This document shows, in pieces, positions 25,786 through 33,307 of a stretch of DNA of 64,000 bases. The notes under the pieces are model-generated. The model was given only the letters and a program-made list of their open reading frames with translations. It searched no databases and was not told the origin of the DNA. Every line of letters begins with the position of its first letter. The first letter of the stretch is position 1. The DNA comes from Paraglaciecola sp. T6c (GTDB taxonomy: Bacteria; Pseudomonadota; Gammaproteobacteria; Enterobacterales; Alteromonadaceae). Location: contig NC_008228.1 in the NCBI RefSeq assembly GCF_000014225.1, positions 3,162,001-3,226,000 of the forward strand, given 5' to 3'. Position numbers and translations under genes: made by a program.

Positions 25786-26940
25786 ATGCCCGTCAATACC
25801 AATGATCAAAATACACTACTCACCGATATAGAAGTCGTGCAAAGAATTTTCGCACATATCGACAACAGCACAACCGATCTAGGCAAGCAAAGCTGGCGGG
25901 AGCCCACAGCTAATTACCGCTCGAAAGCGCGACTTGAGGCAGAGCTTGATATTTTGCAAAGTCGAAGCATCGTTTTTTGCCCCTCAAGCGCACTCGCCAA
26001 AATAGGGGACTATGTTGCCCGTGACGCAGCCACCGTGCCTTTGATTGCTGTGCGCGGATTGGACGGCGTTATTCGTGCCTTTAGAAATGCCTGCCGTCAC
26101 CGAGGCGTTAAACTCGCTGAAGGGCAAGGTTGTGCTCGTGCATTGGTTTGCCCCTATCATGGTTGGGCATACAATCTTAACGGGAGCCTGCTAAGTATTC
26201 CCCATGAAGATGGGTTTCCAGATGTTGATAAAGCAACACGTGGACTTGTTGAGGTGGCCTGTTTCGAGAGCAATGGCTTGGTATTTATTAACCAAAACCC
26301 GCAAGCAAATATAGAGCAAGATATAGCGCCTATTCCTCACCTTATTCCTGAGCATTACCGTTTATTAAATTCAACCCGTCAGGTAGTCAAAGCGAATTGG
26401 AAGCTTTATCTAGAAAGCTCTCTTGAGGGTTACCATATTCGCCAAACACACAAACGCACGTTTTTCCCCGTGCAATACGACAACCTCACGGTGATCGAAG
26501 CCTTTGGGGAGAATAGCCGCGTAACATTTCCCTACCAAGCAATAGAGGGGTTAAGGCATAACAAGGCATCTGACATCTCAGTTGATGGGCGACTTACCTA
26601 CGTTTATCACCTGTTTCCCAATGTGGTTATTTCAACCTTTCCAGGATGTATGCAAGTCAATGTGCTCGAGCCTATTGATGAGGCAACAACAGAGCAACAT
26701 ACCTACCTTATCAGCGCGATTGGCGAGCATGACACCGCAAGGCTTGATGCTATTTCAGAAGGTCAAGAGTTCGCTGCTAAAGGTGCGGTTGAAGATTTGC
26801 AGATAGTGCTATCCGCTCAAAAGGGACTGGCAAGCGAAGCAAATGAATTTTTAGAATTTGGCTTATTTGAGAGCGCGATCGTGCGCCTGCATACCCACCT
26901 TGCAAAAGAATTTGAGCGAGTGAGTAAAGCAAAAGGCTAA
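25786..26940 (+). CDS. Rieske non-heme iron oxygenase alpha subunit
   Basis: 384 residues from ATG 25786; a TTG four codons upstream is open. The Rieske [2Fe-2S] ligands are CRH (about residues 105-107) and CPYH (about 124-127). The catalytic mononuclear iron site is ESSLEGYHIRQTH (two His, about 214-219) with a later Asp (VEDLQ, about 333). Aromatic-ring hydroxylating dioxygenase or demethylase type. No reductase or beta subunit lies alongside, so electron supply must come from elsewhere and the substrate is unknown. Confidence 0.92.
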   Translation: MPVNTNDQNTLLTDIEVVQRIFAHIDNSTTDLGKQSWREPTANYRSKARLEAELDILQSRSIVFCPSSALAKIGDYVARDAATVPLIAVRGLDGVIRAFRNACRHRGVKLAEGQGCARALVCPYHGWAYNLNGSLLSIPHEDGFPDVDKATRGLVEVACFESNGLVFINQNPQANIEQDIAPIPHLIPEHYRLLNSTRQVVKANWKLYLESSLEGYHIRQTHKRTFFPVQYDNLTVIEAFGENSRVTFPYQAIEGLRHNKASDISVDGRLTYVYHLFPNVVISTFPGCMQVNVLEPIDEATTEQHTYLISAIGEHDTARLDAISEGQEFAAKGAVEDLQIVLSAQKGLASEANEFLEFGLFESAIVRLHTHLAKEFERVSKAKG

Positions 26941-27037
26941 ACGTAAGTGATTAATTGCAAACGCCACTGGCTATCAAATAAACCTAGCAGATTGGTATTT
27001 CACGTTGCACCTATTGAATAAATAAACAGGGGCTAAC

Positions 27038-27772
27038 ATGCCTAACAACGAACCCTATATCCCCCACAATACGCCCTCCGCCGAGTTGCGATCCCAAGGA
27101 CGCGCTGTAAAACCTAAAGATGCCGCCACCCTGATTATTGTGCGCCGGGACAGTACTCACCCCAAAATTCTGATGGGTAAGCGCTCAGCTGAGCATAAAT
27201 TCATGCCAAATAAGTTCGTGTTCCCTGGGGGTAAGGTTGACGCGGGCGACAGTCGTATTCGCCCGCCTAACGACCTTCAACCCAGCGTACTGCAACGTTT
27301 AATGAAAGGATGCCCTGAGTCACGTGCTAGAGGGCTTGCACTGGCGGCTATTCGTGAAACGTTCGAGGAAACCGGATTACTCCTTGGCGAAACCGATAGC
27401 TTAACCATAAAGACCCGCTCACCCCAGTGGCAGGCGTTTTTACAACATGGTGTAAATCCGCGCCTTGATACCCTGAGTTTCATCGCCAGAGCCATCACGC
27501 CGCCCTATCGAAATCGCCGCTTCGATACGCGATTCTTTATGGTAGACGCAGATATTATCCAAGGGGATGTACACGAAACGCCCCAAGGGTCTGGTGAATT
27601 GCTCGCCATGCACTGGGTATCACTGGTCGACGCCGAAAAGCTCGATTTACCTATTATCACCCGAATGATACTTAAAGAAGTAGCACAACGCTTAACCAGC
27701 GGCCAAGCGCCTGAAGCCGAAGGTCCATTTATATACTTTCGCAACGGCAAACCCGTGATAGATAAAATATAA
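27038..27772 (+). CDS. Nudix hydrolase, NUDT19-like
   Basis: 244 residues. The Nudix box is interrupted by an insertion: FPGGKVDAGDS at about 66-76, then AAIRETFEETGLLL at about 106-119. This split box is typical of the NUDT7/NUDT19 acyl-CoA diphosphatase-like subgroup. It would hydrolyse a nucleoside diphosphate-linked metabolite, perhaps CoA esters. Start ATG 27038 after CAGGGGC. It is 97 bp downstream of the Rieske gene and could be cotranscribed. Confidence 0.9.
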   Translation: MPNNEPYIPHNTPSAELRSQGRAVKPKDAATLIIVRRDSTHPKILMGKRSAEHKFMPNKFVFPGGKVDAGDSRIRPPNDLQPSVLQRLMKGCPESRARGLALAAIRETFEETGLLLGETDSLTIKTRSPQWQAFLQHGVNPRLDTLSFIARAITPPYRNRRFDTRFFMVDADIIQGDVHETPQGSGELLAMHWVSLVDAEKLDLPIITRMILKEVAQRLTSGQAPEAEGPFIYFRNGKPVIDKI

Positions 27773-27824
27773 AATTGGCAGGAATTATCACGGCTGTTTT
27801 GATGATTCTAGCTTGAGCAAAGCG

Positions 27825-27955
27825 AATGCTTTGGCGACACCGTCGCTGCTTTTGATTTATGCGCGACTCAAACTTTCCTGATAGAAGTAACCGATTGTCA
27901 GATGTAAAAACAAAACATCCACCCAGTAATGAGCACGGCTGTCTAGTGAATTATT
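27825..27955. repeat. Dispersed repeat A copy
   Basis: Begins GGCGACACCGTCGCTGC, where the loop has changed to ACC while the GCGAC/GTCGC stem is mostly kept. It continues TTTGATTTATGCGCGACTC, AACTTTCCTGATAGAAGTA and ACCGATTGTCAGATG, and ends near CACGGCTGTCTAGTGAATT. Matches the copies at 18205-18495 and 28558. Confidence 0.75.
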
Positions 27956-27959
27956 GTTA

Positions 27960-28409
27960 TCAGGTTCTTGGTATACGCATGTAATTACCTACACTTTTAT
28001 CTAATTCTCTTAGTTTATTCAGTGATACTTGATACTGACCATTGCTTGGAATTGTCTTTCCAGCGAACTGACGCCAGACGAAGTTACCAGGTCCATTGTA
28101 AACTTCTTCAAACGTTCCATTCGGAAGAATTTTAATAACGATTATATGCTCCGGTTCACTTCGAAAAGCTACTGATTTTGATTGAGTCGCTTTTATCTCG
28201 ACTTCTTTTCCCTCCGTAGTAACCGCATCAAAACCTTTATTAGATGCAGTCTTTAATTCCAACCCATATGCATCTGCAACAAGGCATTCACCGATGCTAC
28301 CAACCATATGGCCGTCAGGAGTAAAGTGTCGATTTGGAAACATCAACTCTAATTCATTCACTATGGAATAAAGCTGCTTGATTAATCCCTGAAATTTGTC
28401 GTGATTCAT
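27960..28409 (-). CDS. DUF6998 protein, PD-(D/E)XK nuclease-like
   Basis: 149 residues. It has the DUF6998 layout: helical start, GSIGECLVADAYG (Glu in the first helix), KGFDAVTTEGKEVEIKATQ (Asp, then ExK), which together make a PD-(D/E)XK-like active site. This fold is common in restriction and other defence nucleases, but the biochemical role of DUF6998 is not known to me. It stands alone, flanked on both sides by repeat A copies and AT-rich relative to neighbours. That suggests horizontal arrival. Confidence 0.75.
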   Translation of the reverse strand: MNHDKFQGLIKQLYSIVNELELMFPNRHFTPDGHMVGSIGECLVADAYGLELKTASNKGFDAVTTEGKEVEIKATQSKSVAFRSEPEHIIVIKILPNGTFEEVYNGPGNFVWRQFAGKTIPSNGQYQVSLNKLRELDKSVGNYMRIPRT

Positions 28410-29559
28410 TTTATACCCTTAAAGTGTTACTGATTAAAAAACTCCATAGTGTCAACCGTAGTTCCATACGAGACGTTCGTTTATTGGAAACGGTTACGTC
28501 TATCACACTGAGTAACTTATTGTATATAATGATTTTTCCCCAGCACGTGCGAAGCTCATGCTTTGGCGACAAAGTCGCTGCTTTTGATTTACACGCGACT
28601 CAAACTTTCCTGATAGAAGTAACCGATTGTCAGATGGCCAGACAGGGGTAAATCCGAGGCTGTTTGGAGCAACGCTCCTATCGGGTGAACGATTCGCCAA
28701 GGATGGTGAAGCTGGGTGCGTCATCATGGATGAGTTCAGATTGCGTTTTGTTTAATAGTAAAACGAAGAACAAATTTAGCGTGTTGCTTTACAGGCGATC
28801 TGCATGGATGCAGAAAGGTAGAGCAACGCAGGGAGCACCGAGCTGGCGTTCCAGTTGCCGAGATGTTTCCTCACGCCGCTCTGACATTAAAGCCGTTACT
28901 TTTAGCGGTTAAGAAAGTTTGTTGGAGACCGCTTCTTTTATGAAATACATCCATGTATTTCACCTGCGCAAAGAGGGCTTAGGCCATCCTTCGGATGTTC
29001 AAATTCATTCCCGATGAATTTGTGCTTATAGTCTTAGTTGTTGAAGAAAAGTAAGTTGTACGACGCGCCGAACTGGCATTCCGGCTGAAGTAAAATCGTG
29101 GGCGAAGCCCATTCTTTGGCGACAAAGTCGCTGCTTTTGATGTTCCACCGACTCAAGTTTCCCGAGCATCGCAGGCTCACTCTGGTTCGATTGAAGGGAT
29201 TCAATCTAAGTGAAAGCCGCGTCGGGAACGCGTTTTCACGACCAGAGTTAGACAAGACGCGCAGGAATAGAAACTTGCTGGAGGGCGGCCTTTCTTGGTT
29301 ACTTCTTTCGGCTGTTGGAAAGAAGTGACTGGCTGACCATGGATGGTCTGTCATACCCAGCATGGATGCTGGTGCACGAAGTGCGTAAAGTGTGCGCAGC
29401 ACATAAGTACGCGAAGCGTATGCCCTAGTAGCCGAAGGCTATCAATAAGCGCAGCGCATGCCATAGTAGCCGAAGGCTATCAATAAGCGCAGCGCATGCT
29501 TAGCACACGCAGTGCGTAGACAGCGAAGCTGTGCCCTGCGCTCGAAGTGCACAAATAAC
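28410..29559. other. Repeat-filled intergenic region
   Basis: No gene in 1,150 bp. It holds a repeat A copy (28558-28650), a hairpin-rich module (28661-29095) and composite repeat B copy 2 (29096-29560). Confidence 0.7.
28558..29095. repeat. Repeat A copy plus hairpin module C
   Basis: 28558-28650 repeats the A sequence. After it come hairpins: GGAGC/GCTCC with a 3-nt loop (about 28669-28681), TCTGCAT/ATGCAGA (about 28798-28813), GAAATACAT/ATGTATTTC with loop CC (28942-28961), CATCC/GGATG with loop TTC (28985-28997) and CAAATTCAT/ATGAATTTG with loop TCCCG (29000-29022). Part of this module (GCGTGTTGCTTTACAG...GGCGGTTAAGAAAG) recurs in shortened form at 32800-32880. Confidence 0.7.
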
Positions 29560-29560
29560 T
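29096..29560. repeat. Composite structured repeat B, copy 2
   Basis: Starts with mini-hairpin TGGGC GAA GCCCA (29099-29111), then GCGACAAAGTCGC. The branched element spans 29154-29277 (P1 29154-29161/29270-29277, P2 29179-29186/29241-29248). Hairpin ACTTCTTTC/GAAAGAAGT is at 29301-29326. Hairpins GACCAT/ATGGTC (29335-29348) and CCAGCAT/ATGCTGG (29357-29372) follow, then mini-hairpins at 29391, 29408, 29429, 29467 and 29520. A 38-bp unit with the TAGCC hairpin is duplicated (29421-29458 and 29459-29496). Confidence 0.85.
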
Positions 29561-30273
29561 TAGCTCCCCCCTATCACCATACTTTGCAAAGTACTGACAA
29601 ACGGCAACACTTTATCATTCAAAAACACCGCTCCGTCTTCTGTGTGCAACCAATACAAACCGCCTAGATTTAACACCACAGTAAACCAAAAGACGTTTTT
29701 AAACTCCGCCTTACTCGATTTATGTCGCAAGCGATTTTGCGCTAACAAGGCGCCTGGCCAGCCACCTAAAAAAGCAAACAAATGTAACGTGCTCTCTTTG
29801 GTGCGCCAACGACCATTCTGCGCAGCTGACTTATCAAGCGCATAGGCAACAAATGCAATCATGCTCATGACAAGGTACACACCACCAATAACCAGAGGTA
29901 GTGCCCCCATCAAAATAGATACAACTAAGGCAATCGAAAACAGCACTAAGAATACATTCACGGTGGTATTGTTATTTGTTCTACGCTTATTCGCTTTGTG
30001 TTTATTTGCTTTGTTGGGATTAGCAGACTTTATACTGGCTTGCCTAGTGCTAGCCCCGTTTAATCCCCGAGCAAACTGAATATTCTCAGCTTTACAGCGA
30101 TTGTGAGACTCGCGCACCAACTCATAGGTGATGACGTCCCCATCAACCGGCCGCCGAGAACGTGGCGTAAACGCTTTGATATGCACAAACACCCGCTCAC
30201 CGCCCCCATTTGGCTCAACAAAACCAAAGCCCTTGTCATCATTCCAATTAAACACCTTTCCCTGAAACCGCAT
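29560..30273 (-). CDS. Cold-shock domain-DUF1294 fusion membrane protein
   Basis: 237 residues. Residues 1-68 are a cold-shock domain (FQGKVFNWNDDKGFGFVEPNGGGERVFVHIKAF) with the RNP1 (KGFGFV) and RNP2 (VFVHI) motifs. A Lys/Asn-rich linker (about 75-105) follows, then three membrane segments of DUF1294 containing the family motif RTKESTLHLFAFLGGWPGALLAQ. Nucleic-acid binding tethered to the membrane is inferred from the architecture. The gene's stop lies at the very end of composite repeat B copy 2. Confidence 0.9.
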   Translation of the reverse strand: MRFQGKVFNWNDDKGFGFVEPNGGGERVFVHIKAFTPRSRRPVDGDVITYELVRESHNRCKAENIQFARGLNGASTRQASIKSANPNKANKHKANKRRTNNNTTVNVFLVLFSIALVVSILMGALPLVIGGVYLVMSMIAFVAYALDKSAAQNGRWRTKESTLHLFAFLGGWPGALLAQNRLRHKSSKAEFKNVFWFTVVLNLGGLYWLHTEDGAVFLNDKVLPFVSTLQSMVIGGS

Positions 30274-30532
30274 AATCCCTCTTACATTCTACAAACAACA
30301 TTTTGAACAACACTGAAAACTCAAAAGTCAAATAAATTTACCCAAGCTAGCCATAAATAACCAGCAAAAAATCAAAGAATGACCAACAAGTCAGTTGGCT
30401 AAGAAAACACCCTAGATAAAACAGCCAGCCCATAATTATCGTGGCTGTCCAGCTAACTCTTGTTCTTGACAATTCTTAGCGCTTTGCCACAATTGTGGCA
30501 AGACGCTACAATTAAACCATACAAATGAGGAA
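30274..30532. other. Intergenic region with imperfect palindrome
   Basis: Contains CAGCCA...TGGCTG and an outer ACAAGTCAGTTGGCTA against AGCTAACTCTTGT pairing (about 30388-30472). It resembles the tail of repeat A (ATGGCTGTCC). This is upstream of the toxin-antitoxin promoter. Confidence 0.4.
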
Positions 30533-30760
30533 ATGATGATGGCAACTGCGAGTATTAGATTGGACCAAGAGCTAGTAGAAAAAGCCAGCATAATGGCTAA
30601 AGCACTTAACCGCACAACACCAAAGCAAATAGAGCACTGGGCGAAAATTGGTGAGATGATGGAAGACAATCCTGAACTGCCATACGAGTTTGTAAAACAG
30701 GCCATTATTGCAAAAGCTGAGAAAGAAGCAGGAAAATTAGAGACCTACGATTTTGGCTAA
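30533..30760 (+). CDS. ParD-like antitoxin
   Basis: 75 residues from the first of three consecutive ATGs, with GAGG upstream. N-terminal ATASIRLDQELVEKASIMAKALNRTTPKQIEHWAKIGEMMEDNPELPYEFV is the ParD-like/ribbon-helix-helix antitoxin pattern. It overlaps the next gene, a RelE-superfamily toxin, by 8 bp. Its function is to neutralise the toxin and bind its own promoter. Confidence 0.85.
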   Translation: MMMATASIRLDQELVEKASIMAKALNRTTPKQIEHWAKIGEMMEDNPELPYEFVKQAIIAKAEKEAGKLETYDFG

Positions 30761-31043
30761 AATCACAAAAGTTTTACAAACATCCAGTTTTAATAAGGCT
30801 GTGAAGAAACTCAGAAAAAATCAAAAAGCCGATCTTGACGACGCAGTCCGAGCTTTAATGGAGAATCCTCTGTTAGGAGAGCAGAAAAAGGGAGACCTTT
30901 CATTTATGCGCGTATACAAATTTAAGATGGCAAAACAACTCACCCTTCTCGGCTACAGTTATCAAGATGAAGCCGTTGTACTTGAGCTACTCACATTCGG
31001 CACCCACGAAAATTTCTACCGCGACGCCAAAAACCTATATTAA
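30753..31043 (+). CDS. RelE/ParE-superfamily toxin
   Basis: 96 residues starting at a TTG that overlaps the antitoxin stop region. Body: FNKAVKKLRKNQKADLDDAVRALMENPLLGEQKKGDL, VYKFK, LTLLGYSYQDEAVVLELLTFGTHENFYRD, the usual RelE/HigB fold with a C-terminal GTHENFYRDAK tail. Unlike the toxin at 21.6-21.9 kb, this one is intact. A TTG start and 8-bp overlap would keep toxin synthesis low relative to antitoxin. Confidence 0.85.
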   Translation: MAKITKVLQTSSFNKAVKKLRKNQKADLDDAVRALMENPLLGEQKKGDLSFMRVYKFKMAKQLTLLGYSYQDEAVVLELLTFGTHENFYRDAKNLY

Positions 31044-31271
31044 TCTGAACGCCAAAATCATCCACGCCGACTGGTCGCAGCGACTAACAGAAGCTATTGC
31101 CTAACAACAAAGCCGCTACTTTAGATTTTACGCGCCTCAAGCTTTCCAAATAGAAATGAGCGCTTGTAAGATAAGCGGTCCGACAGAAAGTTATGGCAAT
31201 AGTCAGCATGGCTTTTGGTTTAATTTTGATCCAGCTGGCTTGGGCGTCAAATAATGTTTTGTTACTCATCA

Positions 31272-31778
31272 TTAGCTACCCATTAATAATACGGATTTAA
31301 GTGCAACAACAATTACTACTGCGATAGTAATTTGTAAAAAGAAGAAAACTACCAATAATTCTAAAAGTGCAATGTATCTCTTTCTTAATGCAGCTAATAC
31401 AACAAAATATACATTATAAAACTTACTGCCATTAAGTTTATTCGCCCTACGATAATATCTATTTACCCACTCATTTTTGCCTGGGTAAAGCGTATTCAGT
31501 AACAAACTACAATTACAATATACAGCCACAATGAATGAAAGCAGCAATGTATAAAACAAAACGGTTGGCATTGTGTTACTTAGATCTATTTTGGAAAAAT
31601 CAAGTTGACGCCCAGTGATAATAACAAACGAAAAAAGTAAAGTCTGAGGTGTCAAATTTCTAAGAAAATCTAGATAGGCTCTTTTACCTTGCCTTACAAT
31701 CCTAAAACTGTTTTTTGAACTTCCCAATGTATCCTCCTTGACGACTAACGCCGAATTTTCTGGTGGTAACATTACCAC
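31272..31778 (-). CDS. Hypothetical membrane protein
   Basis: 168 residues with three or four hydrophobic helices (about 48-62, 75-102, 125-165) and an AT-rich coding sequence. No family recognised. No clear ribosome site. A 62-codon leftward frame directly downstream (31084-31272) includes a degenerate repeat A fragment and is probably not a gene. Confidence 0.55.
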   Translation of the reverse strand: MVMLPPENSALVVKEDTLGSSKNSFRIVRQGKRAYLDFLRNLTPQTLLFSFVIITGRQLDFSKIDLSNTMPTVLFYTLLLSFIVAVYCNCSLLLNTLYPGKNEWVNRYYRRANKLNGSKFYNVYFVVLAALRKRYIALLELLVVFFFLQITIAVVIVVALKSVLLMGS

Positions 31779-31819
31779 CTAAAATGATGTCCAAGATCAT
31801 TAAACCATTACAATACAAC

Positions 31820-31843
31820 TTCAACTTCAACTTCAACTTCAAC
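31820..31843. repeat. TTCAAC hexanucleotide microsatellite
   Basis: At least four perfect TTCAAC units in tandem (31820-31843), 42 bp upstream of the leftward membrane-protein gene. Slippage here could alter promoter spacing. Confidence 0.8.
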
Positions 31844-31925
31844 GCAGAGTAAACCGGAAATTTAAAGTGTCGCTGCTTTTCAAGCTAAGTTTTAAATTGT
31901 CAGAGTTGCACCGATTGGTAAGGAT

Positions 31926-32311
31926 TTATTTCACCAAAAACTGCTTCAAAAGCCTAGTGGACAACGAATAGGACTCACCAGTAAAACGGTTTTTGAATCG
32001 AGGAGAATCGCTATCTCCTATTTGAGCAAAAAAGTGATTGCGATCACATGCACAATATTGGTAAACGATCTCCTCTGCCTCAGGGCCGACGATTTGAGAT
32101 ACTTCATTACGTTGGTTAGCAGATACCAAGTTTTCAGCAAAACCGGCTGTTCCATAGGCGGCACGATATAAGCCAGCATCTTTCAAAGCCTCAGACGCCG
32201 CCATTCATCTGAGAGTTTTCGAGTGCCTTGCAAATGTTCAATCAAAGATCCATCTAGATGTTCGAAATCACCGGCACCTAGCTCGGATAACCTCCTAAAT
32301 TTATCGTCCAA
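31926..32311 (-). pseudogene. DUF6817 protein, frameshifted
   Basis: A strong AGGAGG (32319-32324) stands 7 nt before a TTG start at 32311. From there the frame reads LDDKFRRLSELGAGDFEHL, DGSLIEHLQGTRKLSDEW and stops soon after. The neighbouring frame continues AASEALKDAGLYRAAYGTAGF and QIVGPEAEEIVYQYCACDR to the stop at 31926. Both halves are consecutive parts of DUF6817, a probable HD-like hydrolase. Adding one G after GATGAATGG (about 32204) repairs the frame. Either a pseudogene or a sequencing error. Confidence 0.85.
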
Positions 32312-32490
32312 CCTAAAACCTCCTAGGGTACTTAGTAAAATTAATATCTAGGATATTTTCCACTATTCCCGTATTTCGTTTTCTGCATACACCGTACCTT
32401 GTAGTACAGATTAAAATTTCGAATTTCATCTTTAAGAAGCATAGCGAATACCTTGGCGACAAAGTCGCTGCTTTTGATTTTATACCGACT

Positions 32491-32614
32491 CAAGTTTCCC
32501 GAGCATCGCGGGCTCACTCTGGTTCGATTGCATGGATGCAATCTAAGTGAAAGCCGTGTCGGGAACACGTTTTCACGACCAGAGTTAGGCAAGACGCGCA
32601 GGAATTGAAACTTG
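32491..32614. other. Branched structured element, copy 3
   Basis: P1 CAAGTTTC/GAAACTTG (32491-32498, 32607-32614) and P2 ACTCTGGT/ACCAGAGT (32516-32523, 32578-32585) as in the other copies. P3 is GATTGCA/TGCAATC instead of GATTGAA/TTCAATC. The P4 tip is CGTGT/ACACG instead of CGCGT/ACGCG. Both are two-sided changes that keep pairing. Confidence 0.75.
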
Positions 32615-32968
32615 CTGGAGGGCGGCCTTTACAAAATACGTCCTGTATTTTGCCTTTCAGGCCTTACTTCGTAAGTTCAAAATGGTTCCCGACCAATTTG
32701 TCTTGGTTACTTCTTATTGCTTTTGATTTATACGCGACTCAAACTTTCCCGCTCAAAGTGACGGATTGTCAGATGGCCAGACAGGGATGTCTGGACAAGG
32801 CGTGTTGCTTTACAGGGATGTTTCCTCACGCCGTTCTGACATTAAAGCCGTTACTTTTGGCGGTTAAGAAAGTTTGTTGGAGCAAAAGACTTTTTGGTTA
32901 TTTTGTCGTCTTTTGAAAAAGTGACTGGCTGACCATGGATGGTCTGTCATATCCAGCATGGATGCTGG

Positions 32969-33285
32969 TGCACGAAGTGCATAAACAGCGAAGCTGTGCT
33001 CAGTTCACGAAGTGCGTAAAGTGTGCGCAGCACATAAGTACGCGAAGCGTATGCACTAGTAGCCGAAGGCTATAAATAAGCACCGCGCATGCTTAGCACA
33101 CGCAGTGTGTAGACAGCGAAGCTGTACCCTGTGCACGAAGTGCATAAACAGCGAAGCTGTACCCTGTGCACAAAGTGCATAACGTGAGCGAAGCTCATAA
33201 GTGCACAAAGTGCATAACGTGAGCGAAGCTCATAAGTGCACAAAGTGCATAACCTGGGCGTAGCCCATAAAAAGCACGCAAGGTG
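32969..33285. repeat. Mini-hairpin array 3
   Basis: Perfect units start at 32969, 32985, 33022, 33039, 33060, 33097, 33113, 33132, 33148, 33167, 33185, 33202, 33220, 33237 and 33255. Six to eight different stems (TGCAC, ACAGC, TGTGC, TACGC, TAGCC, CACAC, TGAGC, TGGGC) share loops GAA, GCA, AAA or GTA. From 33132 the period settles at 16-19 bp, and a 35-bp double unit (TGCAC unit plus TGAGC unit, each followed by ATAA) is tandemly repeated at 33167-33249. Confidence 0.88.
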
Positions 33286-33307
33286 CATAACGTTTACCTA
33301 ATAAAAG

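Larger units (their letters stand above)
32454..33285. repeat. Composite structured repeat B, copy 3 (longest)
   Basis: Order of modules: GCGACAAAGTCGC (32456 on); branched element 32491-32614; hairpins CAAAATAC/GTATTTTG (32632-32652), CTTAC/GTAAG loop TTC (32663-32675) and CAAAATGGT/ACCAATTTG loop TCCCG (32678-32700); a repeat A fragment (32706-32790); shortened module C (32800-32880); GACCAT/ATGGTC and CCAGCAT/ATGCTGG hairpins (about 32932-32968); and the longest mini-hairpin array (32969-33285). It separates the DUF6817 remnant from the 2OG oxygenase gene. Confidence 0.85.

Noticed and set aside
31084-31272. 62-codon leftward ORF after the membrane protein
   Set aside because: Includes a degenerate repeat A fragment and has no domain.
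32969-33285. CRISPR array
   Set aside because: The repeats are short hairpins with variable stems and no regular unique spacers. No cas gene is near. Period is 16-19 bp.
33070-33288. 72-codon leftward ORF through mini-hairpin array 3
   Set aside because: It reads the repeats (LCTLCT, FAHVMHFVHR) and has no ribosome site. The repeat units are not multiples of three.
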